64,000 nucleotides of DNA. It comes from Chryseobacterium sp. 6424 (GTDB lineage: Bacteria; Bacteroidota; Bacteroidia; Flavobacteriales; Weeksellaceae). The DNA lies in the NCBI RefSeq assembly GCF_003692615.1, contig NZ_CP023540.1, positions 62,001-126,000 on the forward strand. The letters run 5' to 3'. Position numbers and translations under genes: made by a program. The notes under the pieces are model-generated. The model worked only from the letters and a program-made list of their open reading frames with translations, was not told where the DNA came from and did no database searches. Position 1 is the stretch's first letter. Each line of letters opens with the position of its first letter. This document shows, one piece after another, positions 52,679 to 62,771 of the stretch.

Positions 52679-54319
52679 TTATCTCTGCGTTTTATAATAA
52701 TTCATCAACCCGTTGGTGGAGGAATCGTGTGAGGAAATATTTTCCGTGTCTTTCAGTTCCGACAAAATTTTTCCTGCCAGCACTTTGCCAAGTTCTACCC
52801 CAAACTGGTCAAAGCTGAAGATGTTCCAAATAATCCCTTGAACGAAGATTTTATGCTCGTAAAGCGCAATGAGCTGACCTAGTGAAAACGGATTTAACTC
52901 ATTGAAAATGAAAGAATTGGTAGGGGAGTCTCCGCTAAAGACTTTATAATTTAAAAGTTTTTCAATTTCTTCAGTTGATTTGCCCGCAACTTCCAGTTCG
53001 GCTTTAACTTCATCTTCATATTTACCGAATGCCAGCGCCTCTGTCTGCGCAAAAAAGTTGGCCAGCAGCTTGTCCTGATGATCAGACACGTTGTTGCAGG
53101 ATTTGGCATAGGCAATAAAATCTGCCGGAATAAGTTCAGTCCCCTGATGTATGAGCTGGTAAAATGCGTGCTGACCATTAGTCCCAGGTTCGCCCCAAAT
53201 AATAGGGCCGGTCTCGTACTCTACGTATGCGCCATTTCTGTCTACTGACTTTCCGTTACTTTCCATATCTCCCTGCTGTAGATAAGCCGGGAAACGATCC
53301 AGGTACTGTGAATAAGGGAGTACCGCATGTGTGCTGGCTGTGTAGAAATTGCGGTACCAAATACCTAAAAGCCCCATTAAAACGGGTACATTTTCTTTAA
53401 AATCGGCTGTTTTAAAATGTATATCCGTTTCGTGTGCCCCCTTTAATAACTGCTCGAAATTATCATATCCTATAGAAAGTACAATGCTTAGCCCGATCGC
53501 ACTCCACAAGGAGTAGCGTCCGCCAACCCAATCCCAAAACTCAAATATATTTTCCTCCGCGATGCCAAACTCTTTCACCGCTGGAACATTCGTTGATAAC
53601 GCTACGAAATGCTTCGCTACATCCTCTTGCTGTGCGCTTCGCAGAAACCAATCTTTGGCAGATTCCGCATTCGTCATGGTTTCCTGTGTGGTAAATGTTT
53701 TTGATGCGATGATGAAAAGCGTAGTTTCCGGATCGAGGTTTTTCAGCGTTTCGGCGATGTGATTGCCATCTACATTAGAGACAAAATGTACATTCAAGCG
53801 GGTTTTAAAATGCTTCAATGCGGAACACACCATTACAGGACCTAGATCTGATCCGCCAATACCAATATTTACTATATCGGTCATCTGTTTTCCTGTAAAT
53901 CCTTTATGATCGCCGGATATCACACGTGTAGAAAAAGCCTTCATGTGATGCAGTACTTTCCTAACGGCCGGTTTTATGTTTTCACCATCTACCATTATGG
54001 GCTCTTCCGTGAAATCGCGCAATGCCGTATGAAGTACCGCCCGGCCTTCGGTTTCATTAATTTTTTCTCCCGAAAACATCGCACTTATGGCATTCTTTAA
54101 TTGGGTTTCCTCGGCCAGTTGCAGCAGTAGGTCAATAGTCTCTTGATTGATGAGATTCTTCGAGTAATCAAACAGATAACCATCACGCTTTACAGAAAAT
54201 TCCGAGAAACGGTGAGGGTTTTCCTGAAATAACTTCCTAAGTTCAAAATCGTGCTGGGAAAAATGTGCTTCAAGATTTTGCCAGGCCTGCGTGTGGAGAG
54301 GGTTGATTTTAGGTAGCAT
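52679..54319 (-). CDS. pgi: Glucose-6-phosphate isomerase
   Basis: 546 aa from ATG 54319 ([13 protein letters not shown]); an in-frame ATG at 54376 is rejected because it sits in the promoter box. Signature motifs are [12 protein letters not shown], the catalytic-Glu segment [13 protein letters not shown], and the C-terminal [10 protein letters not shown]. It is a glycolytic/gluconeogenic enzyme of the cytoplasm. First gene of the minus-strand run that reaches the mla genes. Confidence 0.97.
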   Translation of the reverse strand: MLPKINPLHTQAWQNLEAHFSQHDFELRKLFQENPHRFSEFSVKRDGYLFDYSKNLINQETIDLLLQLAEETQLKNAISAMFSGEKINETEGRAVLHTALRDFTEEPIMVDGENIKPAVRKVLHHMKAFSTRVISGDHKGFTGKQMTDIVNIGIGGSDLGPVMVCSALKHFKTRLNVHFVSNVDGNHIAETLKNLDPETTLFIIASKTFTTQETMTNAESAKDWFLRSAQQEDVAKHFVALSTNVPAVKEFGIAEENIFEFWDWVGGRYSLWSAIGLSIVLSIGYDNFEQLLKGAHETDIHFKTADFKENVPVLMGLLGIWYRNFYTASTHAVLPYSQYLDRFPAYLQQGDMESNGKSVDRNGAYVEYETGPIIWGEPGTNGQHAFYQLIHQGTELIPADFIAYAKSCNNVSDHQDKLLANFFAQTEALAFGKYEDEVKAELEVAGKSTEEIEKLLNYKVFSGDSPTNSFIFNELNPFSLGQLIALYEHKIFVQGIIWNIFSFDQFGVELGKVLAGKILSELKDTENISSHDSSTNGLMNYYKTQR

Positions 54320-54373
54320 GCTGTTACGGATTTGGATTAGATGTTTGTTTTTTAAATAGATGTAAATACTGCG

Positions 54374-54381
54374 CAAATTTA
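54374..54381 (-). promoter_or_regulatory. Promoter -7 box of pgi
   Basis: TAAATTTG on the minus strand, leader about 51 nt to the ATG at 54319. Confidence 0.5.
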
Positions 54382-54384
54382 CGG

Positions 54385-54415
54385 AAAATAAAAACCTCCG
54401 TGAAATTCGCGGAGG
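54385..54415 (-). terminator. Terminator of lon
   Basis: Minus-strand CCTCCG / CGGAGG (54415-54410, 54400-54395), extended by 2 bp, followed by TTTTTATTTT. It lies about 130 nt after the lon stop and just before the pgi promoter. Confidence 0.8.
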
Positions 54416-54548
54416 TGTGTGTTTCTGAAATTTATCGGCTAACCGACTTGCTTGTTCTTTATATATGTAGGAAGATTACCAGCGCCGCCGTACCAGTTGC
54501 AATAATATGCTTCTTTCTTACTGGTTAGGATATGTGTGTCGTGGCTGC

Positions 54549-56971
54549 TTACTTTTCAATCGCCAGGTCTATCACTTCGCTCATTCGGCTTACGTAATTT
54601 ATCTTCAGATTTTTAAGGTAATCTTTCTTGATGTCTTCTACATCTTTTCGGTTCGCTTCAGAAAGTATGATTTCGGTGATTCCGGCGCGTGTCGCCGCAA
54701 GCAGTTTTTCCTTAATACCACCAACCGGCAGCACTTTTCCGCGCAGGGTAATTTCCCCGGTCATCGCAAGATGTTCTTTTACTTTCTTATTCTTAAAGCT
54801 TGATACAATGGATGTCAGCATCGCGATCCCTGCCGAAGGGCCGTCTTTTGGTGTAGCACCTTCCGGGACGTGAACGTGTATGTTTTTCTTCTGGATATCT
54901 TCCGCTGTAATGCCAAGTTCCTCGTGTTTGGCTTTAATGTATTCCAGCGCGATTGTGGCGGATTCTTTCATTACGGTTCCCAGGTTTCCGGTCATCGTCA
55001 GGTTTCCTTTTCCTTCGCTGAGGATACTTTCGATAAATAAGATGTCACCACCCACCTGTGTCCACGCCAGGCCGGTCACCACGCCGGGTACACCGGTAAT
55101 CTCTGAAAGGTTTTTCGGACGCGGAACCCCAAGGATTTCATCAATTTTAGTTATGCTGATCTTCGGGTCGTACGTTTGTTCCATCGCGGTTTGTAACGCT
55201 GCCCAACGTGCGATAGCGGCAAGTCTTTTCTCCAGGGTTCTTACGCCACTTTCGGAGGTATGCGCGTCGATGATGTGTTTTAATTCAGCATTCCCGAGTT
55301 TAAAAGCATTAATGCCGAGGCCGTTTTCTTCCTGTTGTTTCTTTATCAGGTGTCTTTTGGCGATTTCTACTTTTTCCTCTAAGGTATAGCCTGCGATCTC
55401 GATAAGTTCCATACGGTCGAGTAGCGGGCGCTGTACGGTTGAAAGTGAATTTGCGGTGGCAATAAACATCACTTTAGACAAATCATACCCCATTTCGAGA
55501 TAGTTATCGTAGAAGGAATGATTCTGCTCCGGATCCAATACTTCCAGTAGTGCAGAACTTGGGTCGCCATGTATACCTTGGCCAATTTTATCAATCTCAT
55601 CCAATACAATCACCGGATTTGATGTACCCGCTTTCTTAATGGACTGAAGGATCCGCCCGGCCATCGCACCAATATAGGTTTTTCGGTGCCCCCGGATTTC
55701 GCTTTCATCATGAAGGCCACCTAAGGAAACCCGCACATATTTTCTGCCCAGCGCGTCAGCTATAGATTTTCCGAGTGAAGTTTTACCAACCCCCGGCGGC
55801 CAACCAGGCATAAAATCGGTGACTTCATGTTGTTTTTCAATTTCAGTACGGCCATGTGCTCCAGGATTCTTTTCTTGATGTCTTCGAGACCGAAATGTGC
55901 CTTATCTAAGACTTTTTGTGCTTTCGCGATATCGAAAATATCTTTAGAATAGTTTTCCCACGGTAATTCTGTGAAAAAATCAAGGTAATTCCTTTGCACG
56001 TTATAGTCTGGCGAACTTGGGTTCTGGCGTTGCAGGCGGTTGATCTCTTTTTTGAAATGTGTTTCTACCTCATCCTTCCAGGTAAGGGTTTTGGCTTTTT
56101 CCAGGAGTTCCTCAATGTCAGATTCGGGACCGCCGCCGAGTTCTTCTTGTATCGCACGCATCTGTTGGTTCAGGAAGTATTCGCGCTGGCTCTTATCAAG
56201 CTCGCGGTTGGTTTTCTGGTGTATTTGGTTGCGAAGTTCAAGTTTGCGGAAGTCCTCATGCATCAGTTCATAACATTTCTGTGCGCGCAGGATGAGGTTT
56301 TTTTCTTCCAGAAGTTTCTGCTTATCGGTAGATTCGAAATTGGCGTTGGTGCAGATGAAGTTTAGCAAATCTTCATTGCCGTTCATGTTTTTAATTGCAA
56401 AGCTGGCAGCAGAGGGGATATTCGGGTCCAGTTCGATGATTTTCAGGGCGAGATCTTTAATATTCTCAAGCAAGGCATTGAACTCATCGGTTTTTCGGCT
56501 GTGTACATCTTTCAGTTTAGTGATTTCTGCTTTGAAATAGGGTTTTGTTTCAGTGAAATTTTTAACGGAAAATCTTTGGAAGCCGCGTGTAATAGCAGTG
56601 ATGTTACCTTCCGGAAGCTTGATGATCTTAATGATCTTTGCTAAAGTGCCTACTTTATAAAGGTCTTTTTCCGTAGGGTTTTCAATGCTCGAATTTCTTT
56701 GGCTTAGGATGCCGATAAATTGATTGTTTTTTTGGGCCTCCTCCAGCAGTTTTATCGACATTTCGCGCCCGGCAGTAATCGGGATGACTACTTTTGGGAA
56801 CATCACCATATTCCTCACCGGTAAAATTGGAAACTCGGTTTGGTCGTTATCTGGTGAAATATCAATAAATTCAGAGAGGTTGATTTCCTCAGCTACGATG
56901 CTGAAACTGTCATTCATTAGTTCGTCGAAGTTATGTTCGTTAAATTCTGCCATAATATCATGAAATGACAT
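54549..56971 (-). pseudogene. lon: ATP-dependent protease Lon, frameshifted at Walker A
   Basis: One gene split into two frames. The 5' part (to about 55800) has the LON N-domain (FPILPVRNMVMFPKVVIPITAGR-like region) and helical linker, and is in frame up to SPILCLVG. The 3' part (from about 55798) resumes with [10 protein letters not shown] and holds the rest of AAA+ plus the protease domain, with the catalytic Ser in PKDGPSAG and the Lys in IKEKLLAAT. Adding one C at 55798-55799 (minus strand GGCC to GGCCC) restores the standard GPPGVGKTS and a reading frame of about 807 aa. As read, Lon is truncated and inactive. Start 56971 (MSFHDIMAEF) is preferred; 56953 is an alternative. A sequencing error is possible. 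Confidence 0.9.
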
Positions 56972-57191
56972 ATTGTCATTCTTTAGGTATGCATTCAAGC
57001 CTGTATCTGTATAAGTAAAGCTGAAATTTGTGTAAAGTATAATTGTAAGGGTGAAATCACAATCGGTGTGCCATTAGTCTTTTGCGACAAAATTGGCTGC
57101 TTTGTGAAAAAATAAACCATTCATATTGAAAATTTTTCTTAATCTGTTAAAAATGTGTATTTTCGCAACCTGATAAAATTTATAGAAAAAG

Positions 57192-59342
57192 ATGGCAATT
57201 TTAGGAGAGATTAGAAGCAGACCTTGGCTCTTGATGGGTATTATTGCGTTGGCAATGTTGGCTTTCGTGGTAAATCCGGATAGTATTGAGAAGCTATTCG
57301 GCGCAAAACCCGGTGTATATGGCGAAGTGAACGGGGAGGAAATTACTAAGGAAGAGTATGATGATCAGCTCTTTATCCTTCAACAGCAGGCCCAACAACA
57401 AGGGCAGCCCGATACCGGTCTCGAAGAGCAGGCCTGGCAGATGCTGGTACAGTCGAAATTAATTAAGCAGCAGTTTGAGAAAATGGGACTTACTTTAACC
57501 GAAGATATGTTCTGGAATCAGCTGCAGTTTGATCCTATGTTTGCCCAAAACCAAGAGAACTTTGATGCCAAAGGGAACTTCAAGGTTCAGGAAATAAAAA
57601 AACAGATTGCCGATTTGCAAAGCAGCGGCAACGTAGAAATGTACAACAACTGGCTGCGTGCGCGTAGAGCGATTGAGTACCGAATGATGGCGCGCCAGGT
57701 ATTTGCCAACGTCTCCACAGGGATTACCGCAAGCAAGAAAGAAGCTGAGGAAATGATGCGCCAGCGCGACCAGGTAGCCAATATCGACTTTGTGAAAATA
57801 GATTATAATAACTTCGCACAGAAAAATCCTGTAAAAGTAACTACACAGGATCTGGCAGATTATATTAAAAAGCACCCCATCCTTTTCAAACGTGATGCGA
57901 GCAGAAACCTAGGTCTTGTATATTTCCCGGCAGCAGCCAGTCCACAGGATGAAGCAGCGACTCAGGCAGAAATCAACAAGCTTTTCAACCAAGGTACTGA
58001 TGTGAGTGAGGGTAAAGAGAACTTCCTGAATACGACCAATGACTCGATGTTTATAGCTCTCCACAGTGATATGCCATTCAATCCGCAGTATTTTTCAGCA
58101 GACCAGTTACCGGCTACCATCAAAGATAAAGTGGCAAGTGCCGCGGTAGGTACAACCTTCGGTCCATACAAAGAGCAGAATTTCTACGTAGTTTCTAAAT
58201 TATTAGATAAAAAACCATCCGATTCTACACTTTCCCGCCATATCCTTATTACTTACAAAGGAAACCAAGCCGGCGCCAATGAAACCAGAAGTAAGGAGGA
58301 AGCTAAAAAACTTGCAGATTCTATCGGGGCAGTTGTAAAAGCAAATCCTGCTAAATTCACCGAGTTTTTGAAATACTCCTCAGATCCCGGCTCCGCAGCA
58401 CAGGGTGGAAGCGTGGGTTGGACGACTCCTGCCACGCCTTTCGTTCCTGAATTCCTGAGCTTCCTTGCCAATAATGGTAAAGGCGCGACAGGGGTGGTGG
58501 AAACACAGTTCGGTTATCACATCATCAATATCGAAGACAAAAAATCTGGTGCGATGACGTATAAAGTGGCTAATTTGGTAAAAGCCATCAAACCATCTGA
58601 CAAAACAGAGAATGAAGTTTATACCAAAGCCACAAGATTCATTCAGCAGGTGCAGGGCAAGTCATTTAACGATTTCTCTAACTTGGCTAAAAAGGCCAAC
58701 TACCAATTCTTGAATCCAAAAGAAATCGGTCGTTTCCAAGGGCAATTGCCAGGTTTGGGTACCGATAAGGATCAGGAAATCATCGCTTGGGCATTCAACA
58801 AGAAGCGCGAAAAAGGCGATACGGAAATATTTACTGTAGATGGTACTGGTGACCGAGTTATAGCTTACCTAAATGGCATCCAGGATGCCGGAACTGCAGA
58901 TCCTGAAGCGGTAAGAGACCAAATTGAGCCAATTGTCAGAAACAAGAAACTCGCTAAGATCATCTCTGATAAAATAAATGCAAGCAAAGCGACAAGCCTT
59001 GACCAGATTGCAAAACAGTTTGGGACTTCCAAACTTGCTGGACAAGTGAATATGCTGAGCCCACAGGTAGCCGGAGCGATGGAACCACGCGTGGCTGGTG
59101 CCGCTTTTGGTGTAGCAAAAGGCAAACTCTCCATGCCGGTAGAAGGTATGACTGGTGTTTACGTTCTCGTGAAAAACTCTGAGACGGTGAACAAACAACC
59201 AGGCGATATCAAGCAAGTGACAGAAGCCATCGCCAGCCAAAATTCACAACAGTTTGGGCAGGCGCTGCTGAAGAGCCTTCAGGCAAATGCAAAAATTAAA
59301 GACTACAGAATCGAGTTGTATAACCAGGCAGCTCAACAATAA
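57192..59342 (+). CDS. PpiD/SurA-like periplasmic peptidyl-prolyl isomerase
   Basis: 716 aa. One N-terminal membrane anchor (about 11-29, LMGIIALAMLAFVVN) is followed by a SurA-N-type helical domain and a parvulin domain around residues 340-450 (LSRHILIT, DPGSAAQGGSVGWTTP, VETQFGYHIINI). The C-terminal region continues with helical domains. It is the PpiD layout: an inner-membrane-anchored chaperone for proteins leaving the Sec channel. 57158-57165 TATTTTCG may be its promoter. Strong terminator follows. Confidence 0.93.
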   Translation: MAILGEIRSRPWLLMGIIALAMLAFVVNPDSIEKLFGAKPGVYGEVNGEEITKEEYDDQLFILQQQAQQQGQPDTGLEEQAWQMLVQSKLIKQQFEKMGLTLTEDMFWNQLQFDPMFAQNQENFDAKGNFKVQEIKKQIADLQSSGNVEMYNNWLRARRAIEYRMMARQVFANVSTGITASKKEAEEMMRQRDQVANIDFVKIDYNNFAQKNPVKVTTQDLADYIKKHPILFKRDASRNLGLVYFPAAASPQDEAATQAEINKLFNQGTDVSEGKENFLNTTNDSMFIALHSDMPFNPQYFSADQLPATIKDKVASAAVGTTFGPYKEQNFYVVSKLLDKKPSDSTLSRHILITYKGNQAGANETRSKEEAKKLADSIGAVVKANPAKFTEFLKYSSDPGSAAQGGSVGWTTPATPFVPEFLSFLANNGKGATGVVETQFGYHIINIEDKKSGAMTYKVANLVKAIKPSDKTENEVYTKATRFIQQVQGKSFNDFSNLAKKANYQFLNPKEIGRFQGQLPGLGTDKDQEIIAWAFNKKREKGDTEIFTVDGTGDRVIAYLNGIQDAGTADPEAVRDQIEPIVRNKKLAKIISDKINASKATSLDQIAKQFGTSKLAGQVNMLSPQVAGAMEPRVAGAAFGVAKGKLSMPVEGMTGVYVLVKNSETVNKQPGDIKQVTEAIASQNSQQFGQALLKSLQANAKIKDYRIELYNQAAQQ

Positions 59343-59363
59343 AAGCTATAAGTTTACTACAGA

Positions 59364-59390
59364 AAAGCGGCTCCCAGAGTCGCTTTTTTT
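59364..59390 (+). terminator. Terminator of the PpiD-like gene
   Basis: AAAGCGGCTC (59364-59373) / GAGTCGCTTT (59377-59386) with one G-U pair, 3-nt loop and seven T; 22 nt after the stop. Confidence 0.85.
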
Positions 59391-59415
59391 CATTTTTATC
59401 AAGAGAGGTCCGAAA

Positions 59416-59445
59416 TTTGAGTTTGTTTAAAATGTATTATATTTG
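59416..59445 (+). promoter_or_regulatory. Promoter of the mlaD operon
   Basis: TTTG at 59416-59419, 18 nt from its TTG to TATATTTG at 59438-59445. Leader about 18 nt to the GTG at 59467. It fits the consensus very well and excludes the in-frame TTG at 59443 as a start. Confidence 0.65.
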
Positions 59446-59466
59446 TTTCCTAAAAATTACGCAAAA

Positions 59467-60423
59467 GTGAAGTTCACCAAAGAAATAAAAGCAGGTTTAA
59501 TCGCTGTTTTGGCGATAATAGGGTTTGTAATCCTTTTTCAGTTCATGAAGGGCAAAAGCCTTTTTACAACCGATAATATTTTTTATGCAAAGTTTGATAA
59601 TGTAGAAGGTCTGGAGGCTTCCAATCCCGTCTCGATTAATGGATTAAAAGTTGGTCAGGTCGATGAGATTGTACCCATTACCCAGAAAGACGGGCGCATA
59701 CATTTTGTAGTGAAGGTAACGGTGGATGATAACTTTAAGTTTTCAAGGAAATCCACACTTGAGATTTTTGAACCCGGCCTGATGTCGGGGAAACAAATGC
59801 GGGTGAATTTAGCGTATGGCGGCGATACCGCGAAAGATGGCGATACCTTGAACGGCGCGTTTAAACTTTCGATGATGAACAACATTTCGTCTCAGGTAGG
59901 TCCGGTAAAAGATCAACTACAGATTGTATTGAAAAGGGTAGACTCCCTTACTAACAATGCCAACCAATTGCTGAATGATGACAATAAGGCGGAAATCCGC
60001 GCGCTGCTGATCAATCTTAACCGTACCGTAGCTTCTTTCGAGGGGACATCGCGCCAGACCAATGCCTTACTTGCAAATAACGATCCGCGTATCCAGGCCA
60101 TGCTTGATAACGCAAATTTGGCCACCATCAGTGCCAGAACCGCTATTGACAAATATGGTCGCGTTGCCGAGCAGGTAGATGTGCAGAAATTAAACAATAC
60201 CATTGACCGACTTAGTGTAACGGCCGACAAACTGAACGGTGTTATTTCCGGCATACAAAATGGGGAAGGATCTCTTGGTAAACTTGCCAAAGATGAAGAA
60301 CTTTACCGGAACTTGAATGAGTCTTCAGCCAATCTTAATAATTTAATCTTAGACCTGAAGGCAAACCCGAAGAGATACCTAAACTTCTCGGTATTCGGTA
60401 AAAACAGCAGTACAAAAGACTAA
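59467..60423 (+). CDS. mlaD: MlaD family (MCE domain) lipid-transport protein
   Basis: 318 aa from GTG 59467 (VKFTKEIKAGLIAVL). One N-terminal membrane helix (about 8-27) precedes an MCE domain (about 35-125: FDNVEGLEASNPVSINGLKVGQVDEI). A long helical C-terminal region (about 150-300) is probably coiled coil. It is the substrate-binding ring of an Mla-like system whose mlaEF genes are at 48151-49712. First of an operon that continues through the Fe-S genes (13 nt to the next start). Confidence 0.92.
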   Translation: MKFTKEIKAGLIAVLAIIGFVILFQFMKGKSLFTTDNIFYAKFDNVEGLEASNPVSINGLKVGQVDEIVPITQKDGRIHFVVKVTVDDNFKFSRKSTLEIFEPGLMSGKQMRVNLAYGGDTAKDGDTLNGAFKLSMMNNISSQVGPVKDQLQIVLKRVDSLTNNANQLLNDDNKAEIRALLINLNRTVASFEGTSRQTNALLANNDPRIQAMLDNANLATISARTAIDKYGRVAEQVDVQKLNNTIDRLSVTADKLNGVISGIQNGEGSLGKLAKDEELYRNLNESSANLNNLILDLKANPKRYLNFSVFGKNSSTKD

Positions 60424-60435
60424 AAACCTCTCAGT

Positions 60436-61767
60436 ATGCAATATATTGACAATATTGTTTTCTTTATCGCCCTAATCGCAGGCTTCGGATTATTTTTTAA
60501 AAGTCTGAAAGAGATTTACCGAAATATACAACTGGGCCGCAAAATCGATCGCAACGACAATCCATCCGAAAGATGGGCTACCATGGCAAAAGTGGCGCTG
60601 GGCCAAAGTAAAATGACGAAACGCCCCATAGCGGGTATTTTACATATCATTGTATATGTGGGGTTTATTATCATCAATCTTGAACTTATTGAGATTATTG
60701 TAGATGGTGTTTTCGGTACACACCGTTTTCTCACTGGCATATTTGGGGACTCCTTTTACGCGGCATTTACAGCTACGTTAGAGGTGTTGGCGCTGCTGGT
60801 ATTGGTTTCCGTGATTATCTTCTTTATCCGCCGGAATTTCTTTGGCGTGAAGAGACTTACGATGAAAGAACTTTTCGGTTGGCCAAAACAAGATGCCAAT
60901 TGGATTCTTATCATTGAATTTGCCTTGATGATGGCTTTCTTCACCATGAATGCAGCAGATTGGGCTTTGCAGCAAACCGGTCACTTGGGCGCGCATGGTA
61001 ACTTCCCCGTTTCATCCGTTGTGCTGGGACCAATCTTTCAAGGATTCGGTGAGACAACTTTAGTCTTGCTGGAGCGTGGGGCATGGTGGTTTCACTTCCT
61101 CGGCATTCTGTTCTTCATGAATTATCTGTATTATTCAAAACATCTTCATATCATTTTTGCGTTCCCTAATACTTGGTTTGCCAATTTAGAGAAAAAAGGT
61201 AAGTTTAATAATTTGGCCTCCGTCACCAATGAAATCAAATTGATGATGGATCCCAACGCTGATCCTTATGCCGCGCAACCCGAAGCCGATCCGAACGCTA
61301 CACCCGAAAAATTTGGTGCAGATGATATATTTGATTTAAACCAGGTGCAGTTGCTTAACGCTTATTCCTGCACCGAATGTGGACGTTGTACAGCGGTTTG
61401 CCCAGCTAATATCACCGGAAAGAAACTTTCGCCACGTAAAATTATGATGGATACCCGTGACCGTATTGAAGAGGTAGGGAAAAACATCAACAAGAACGGG
61501 AAATTTGTTGATGACGGAAAGAAACTCATCGACGATCATATACAGAGAGAAGAAATTTGGGCTTGTACTACTTGTAATGCCTGTGTAGAAGCCTGCCCGG
61601 TACTTATTGATCCTTTATCCATCATAATGGAGGTTCGCCGGTATCTGGTGATGGAACAATCTGCCGCACCACAGGAACTGAACGCGATGATGGCAAATGT
61701 TGAAAACAACGCTGCGCCTTGGCAGTATAACCAGGCTGATAGAATGAATTGGGTCCATGAAAACTAA
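60436..61767 (+). CDS. Membrane-bound (Fe-S) protein, HdrD/GlpC-like with cytochrome-b-like helices
   Basis: 443 aa. Five membrane helices (about 3-23, 58-83, 95-125, 152-172, 213-235) with conserved His residues resembling NarI-like haem-b subunits are followed by a cytoplasmic double cluster domain: CTECGRCTAVCP and, 60 residues on, CTTCNACVEACP, binding two 4Fe-4S clusters. It is expected to pass electrons between a soluble partner and quinones. It pairs with the CCG-domain protein starting 42 nt downstream. The physiological substrate is unknown. Confidence 0.9.
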   Translation: MQYIDNIVFFIALIAGFGLFFKSLKEIYRNIQLGRKIDRNDNPSERWATMAKVALGQSKMTKRPIAGILHIIVYVGFIIINLELIEIIVDGVFGTHRFLTGIFGDSFYAAFTATLEVLALLVLVSVIIFFIRRNFFGVKRLTMKELFGWPKQDANWILIIEFALMMAFFTMNAADWALQQTGHLGAHGNFPVSSVVLGPIFQGFGETTLVLLERGAWWFHFLGILFFMNYLYYSKHLHIIFAFPNTWFANLEKKGKFNNLASVTNEIKLMMDPNADPYAAQPEADPNATPEKFGADDIFDLNQVQLLNAYSCTECGRCTAVCPANITGKKLSPRKIMMDTRDRIEEVGKNINKNGKFVDDGKKLIDDHIQREEIWACTTCNACVEACPVLIDPLSIIMEVRRYLVMEQSAAPQELNAMMANVENNAAPWQYNQADRMNWVHEN

Positions 61768-61809
61768 CAATGCTTTCACCCCATTTTCTTAAACTAGCAA
61801 ATTTATACC

Positions 61810-62595
61810 ATGGATTTCACGATAAAAACAATGGCAGAGTATGCTGCCGAAGGTAAATCTCCGGAAGTACTGTTCTGGGTAGGCTGCGCTGGTAGCTTTG
61901 ATGACCGTGCCAAAAAGATTACACGCGCTTTTTGCAAAATTCTTAGTAAGATCAATGTGGAATTCGCTGTTTTAGGTCCAGAAGAATCCTGCACCGGTGA
62001 TCCTGCAAAACGCGCCGGGAACGAGTTCGTGTTCCAGATGATGGCGTTAACCAACATCGAAATCCTCAACGCTTACGAAGTGAAAAAAATAGTGACGGCC
62101 TGCCCGCACTGTTTTAATACCATCAAGAATGAATATCCCAATCTGGGCGGACATTATGAAGTGATTCATCACACACAGTTCCTGAAGCAATTGATGGAAG
62201 AAGGTCGCCTGAAGGTAGAAGGCGGTAGCTTCAAAGGGAAAAAAATTACCTTCCACGACCCTTGTTATCTTGGTCGCGGTAACGGCGAATATGAAGCCCC
62301 AAGAATGCTTCTCGAAAAACTGGATGCCGAACTTGTCGAGATGAAACGCTGTAAGACCAACGGACTGTGCTGTGGTGCTGGCGGCGCGCAAATGTTTAAA
62401 GAACCGGAAAAAGGGCATAAAGACATCAATGTGGAACGTACCGAAGAAGCCCTGACGGAAAATCCGAACGTTATTGCGACCGGTTGCCCATTCTGTATGA
62501 CCATGATGACCGACGGTGTAAAACATTTCAATAAAAATACAGAAGTTGCCGTTAAAGATATAGCGGAACTATTAGCAGAAGCCGAAGATTTGTAA
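61810..62595 (+). CDS. CCG-domain (Fe-S) protein, heterodisulfide-reductase-B-like
   Basis: 261 aa. Two cysteine-rich CCG modules: CPHCFNTIKNEYPNLGG...CYLGRGNGEYE, and GLCCGAGGAQMF with CPFCMTMMTDG. These are typical of HdrB/LutA/GlcF subunits that bind unusual Fe-S clusters. With the preceding protein it probably forms a membrane oxidoreductase. Its stop overlaps the next small gene's ATG (TAATG). Confidence 0.92.
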   Translation: MDFTIKTMAEYAAEGKSPEVLFWVGCAGSFDDRAKKITRAFCKILSKINVEFAVLGPEESCTGDPAKRAGNEFVFQMMALTNIEILNAYEVKKIVTACPHCFNTIKNEYPNLGGHYEVIHHTQFLKQLMEEGRLKVEGGSFKGKKITFHDPCYLGRGNGEYEAPRMLLEKLDAELVEMKRCKTNGLCCGAGGAQMFKEPEKGHKDINVERTEEALTENPNVIATGCPFCMTMMTDGVKHFNKNTEVAVKDIAELLAEAEDL

Positions 62596-62771
62596 TGAAC
62601 AAATACCATTTTATAATCATTGCAGGTCTCTTTCTATTGATTATGAATATTTGGTCGGCAGACTTCCTAATTGATAAAATAAACTACTGGGCTATCAGCA
62701 GTAACATATTACTGGTAATTTTAGGAATAATGGAATTAAGAAAGAAAAAGAATGAAAATAGAAGAATCTAA
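62595..62771 (+). CDS. 58-residue two-helix membrane protein
   Basis: ATG 62595 overlaps the stop of the CCG gene as TAATG, and the reading frame overlaps the following gene by 20 nt. Two hydrophobic helices (about 4-20 and 32-46) are followed by a basic tail ELRKKKNENRR, which predicts both helices in the membrane with a cytoplasmic positive end. The tight overlaps on both sides indicate a real, translationally coupled gene. It may be an accessory subunit of the Fe-S complex. No family recognised. Confidence 0.72.
   Translation: MNKYHFIIIAGLFLLIMNIWSADFLIDKINYWAISSNILLVILGIMELRKKKNENRRI

Noticed and set aside
55795..55800. Programmed ribosomal frameshifting to rescue lon
   Set aside because: The site lacks a slippery heptamer, and Lon is not known to use one. 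An indel or sequencing error is simpler.
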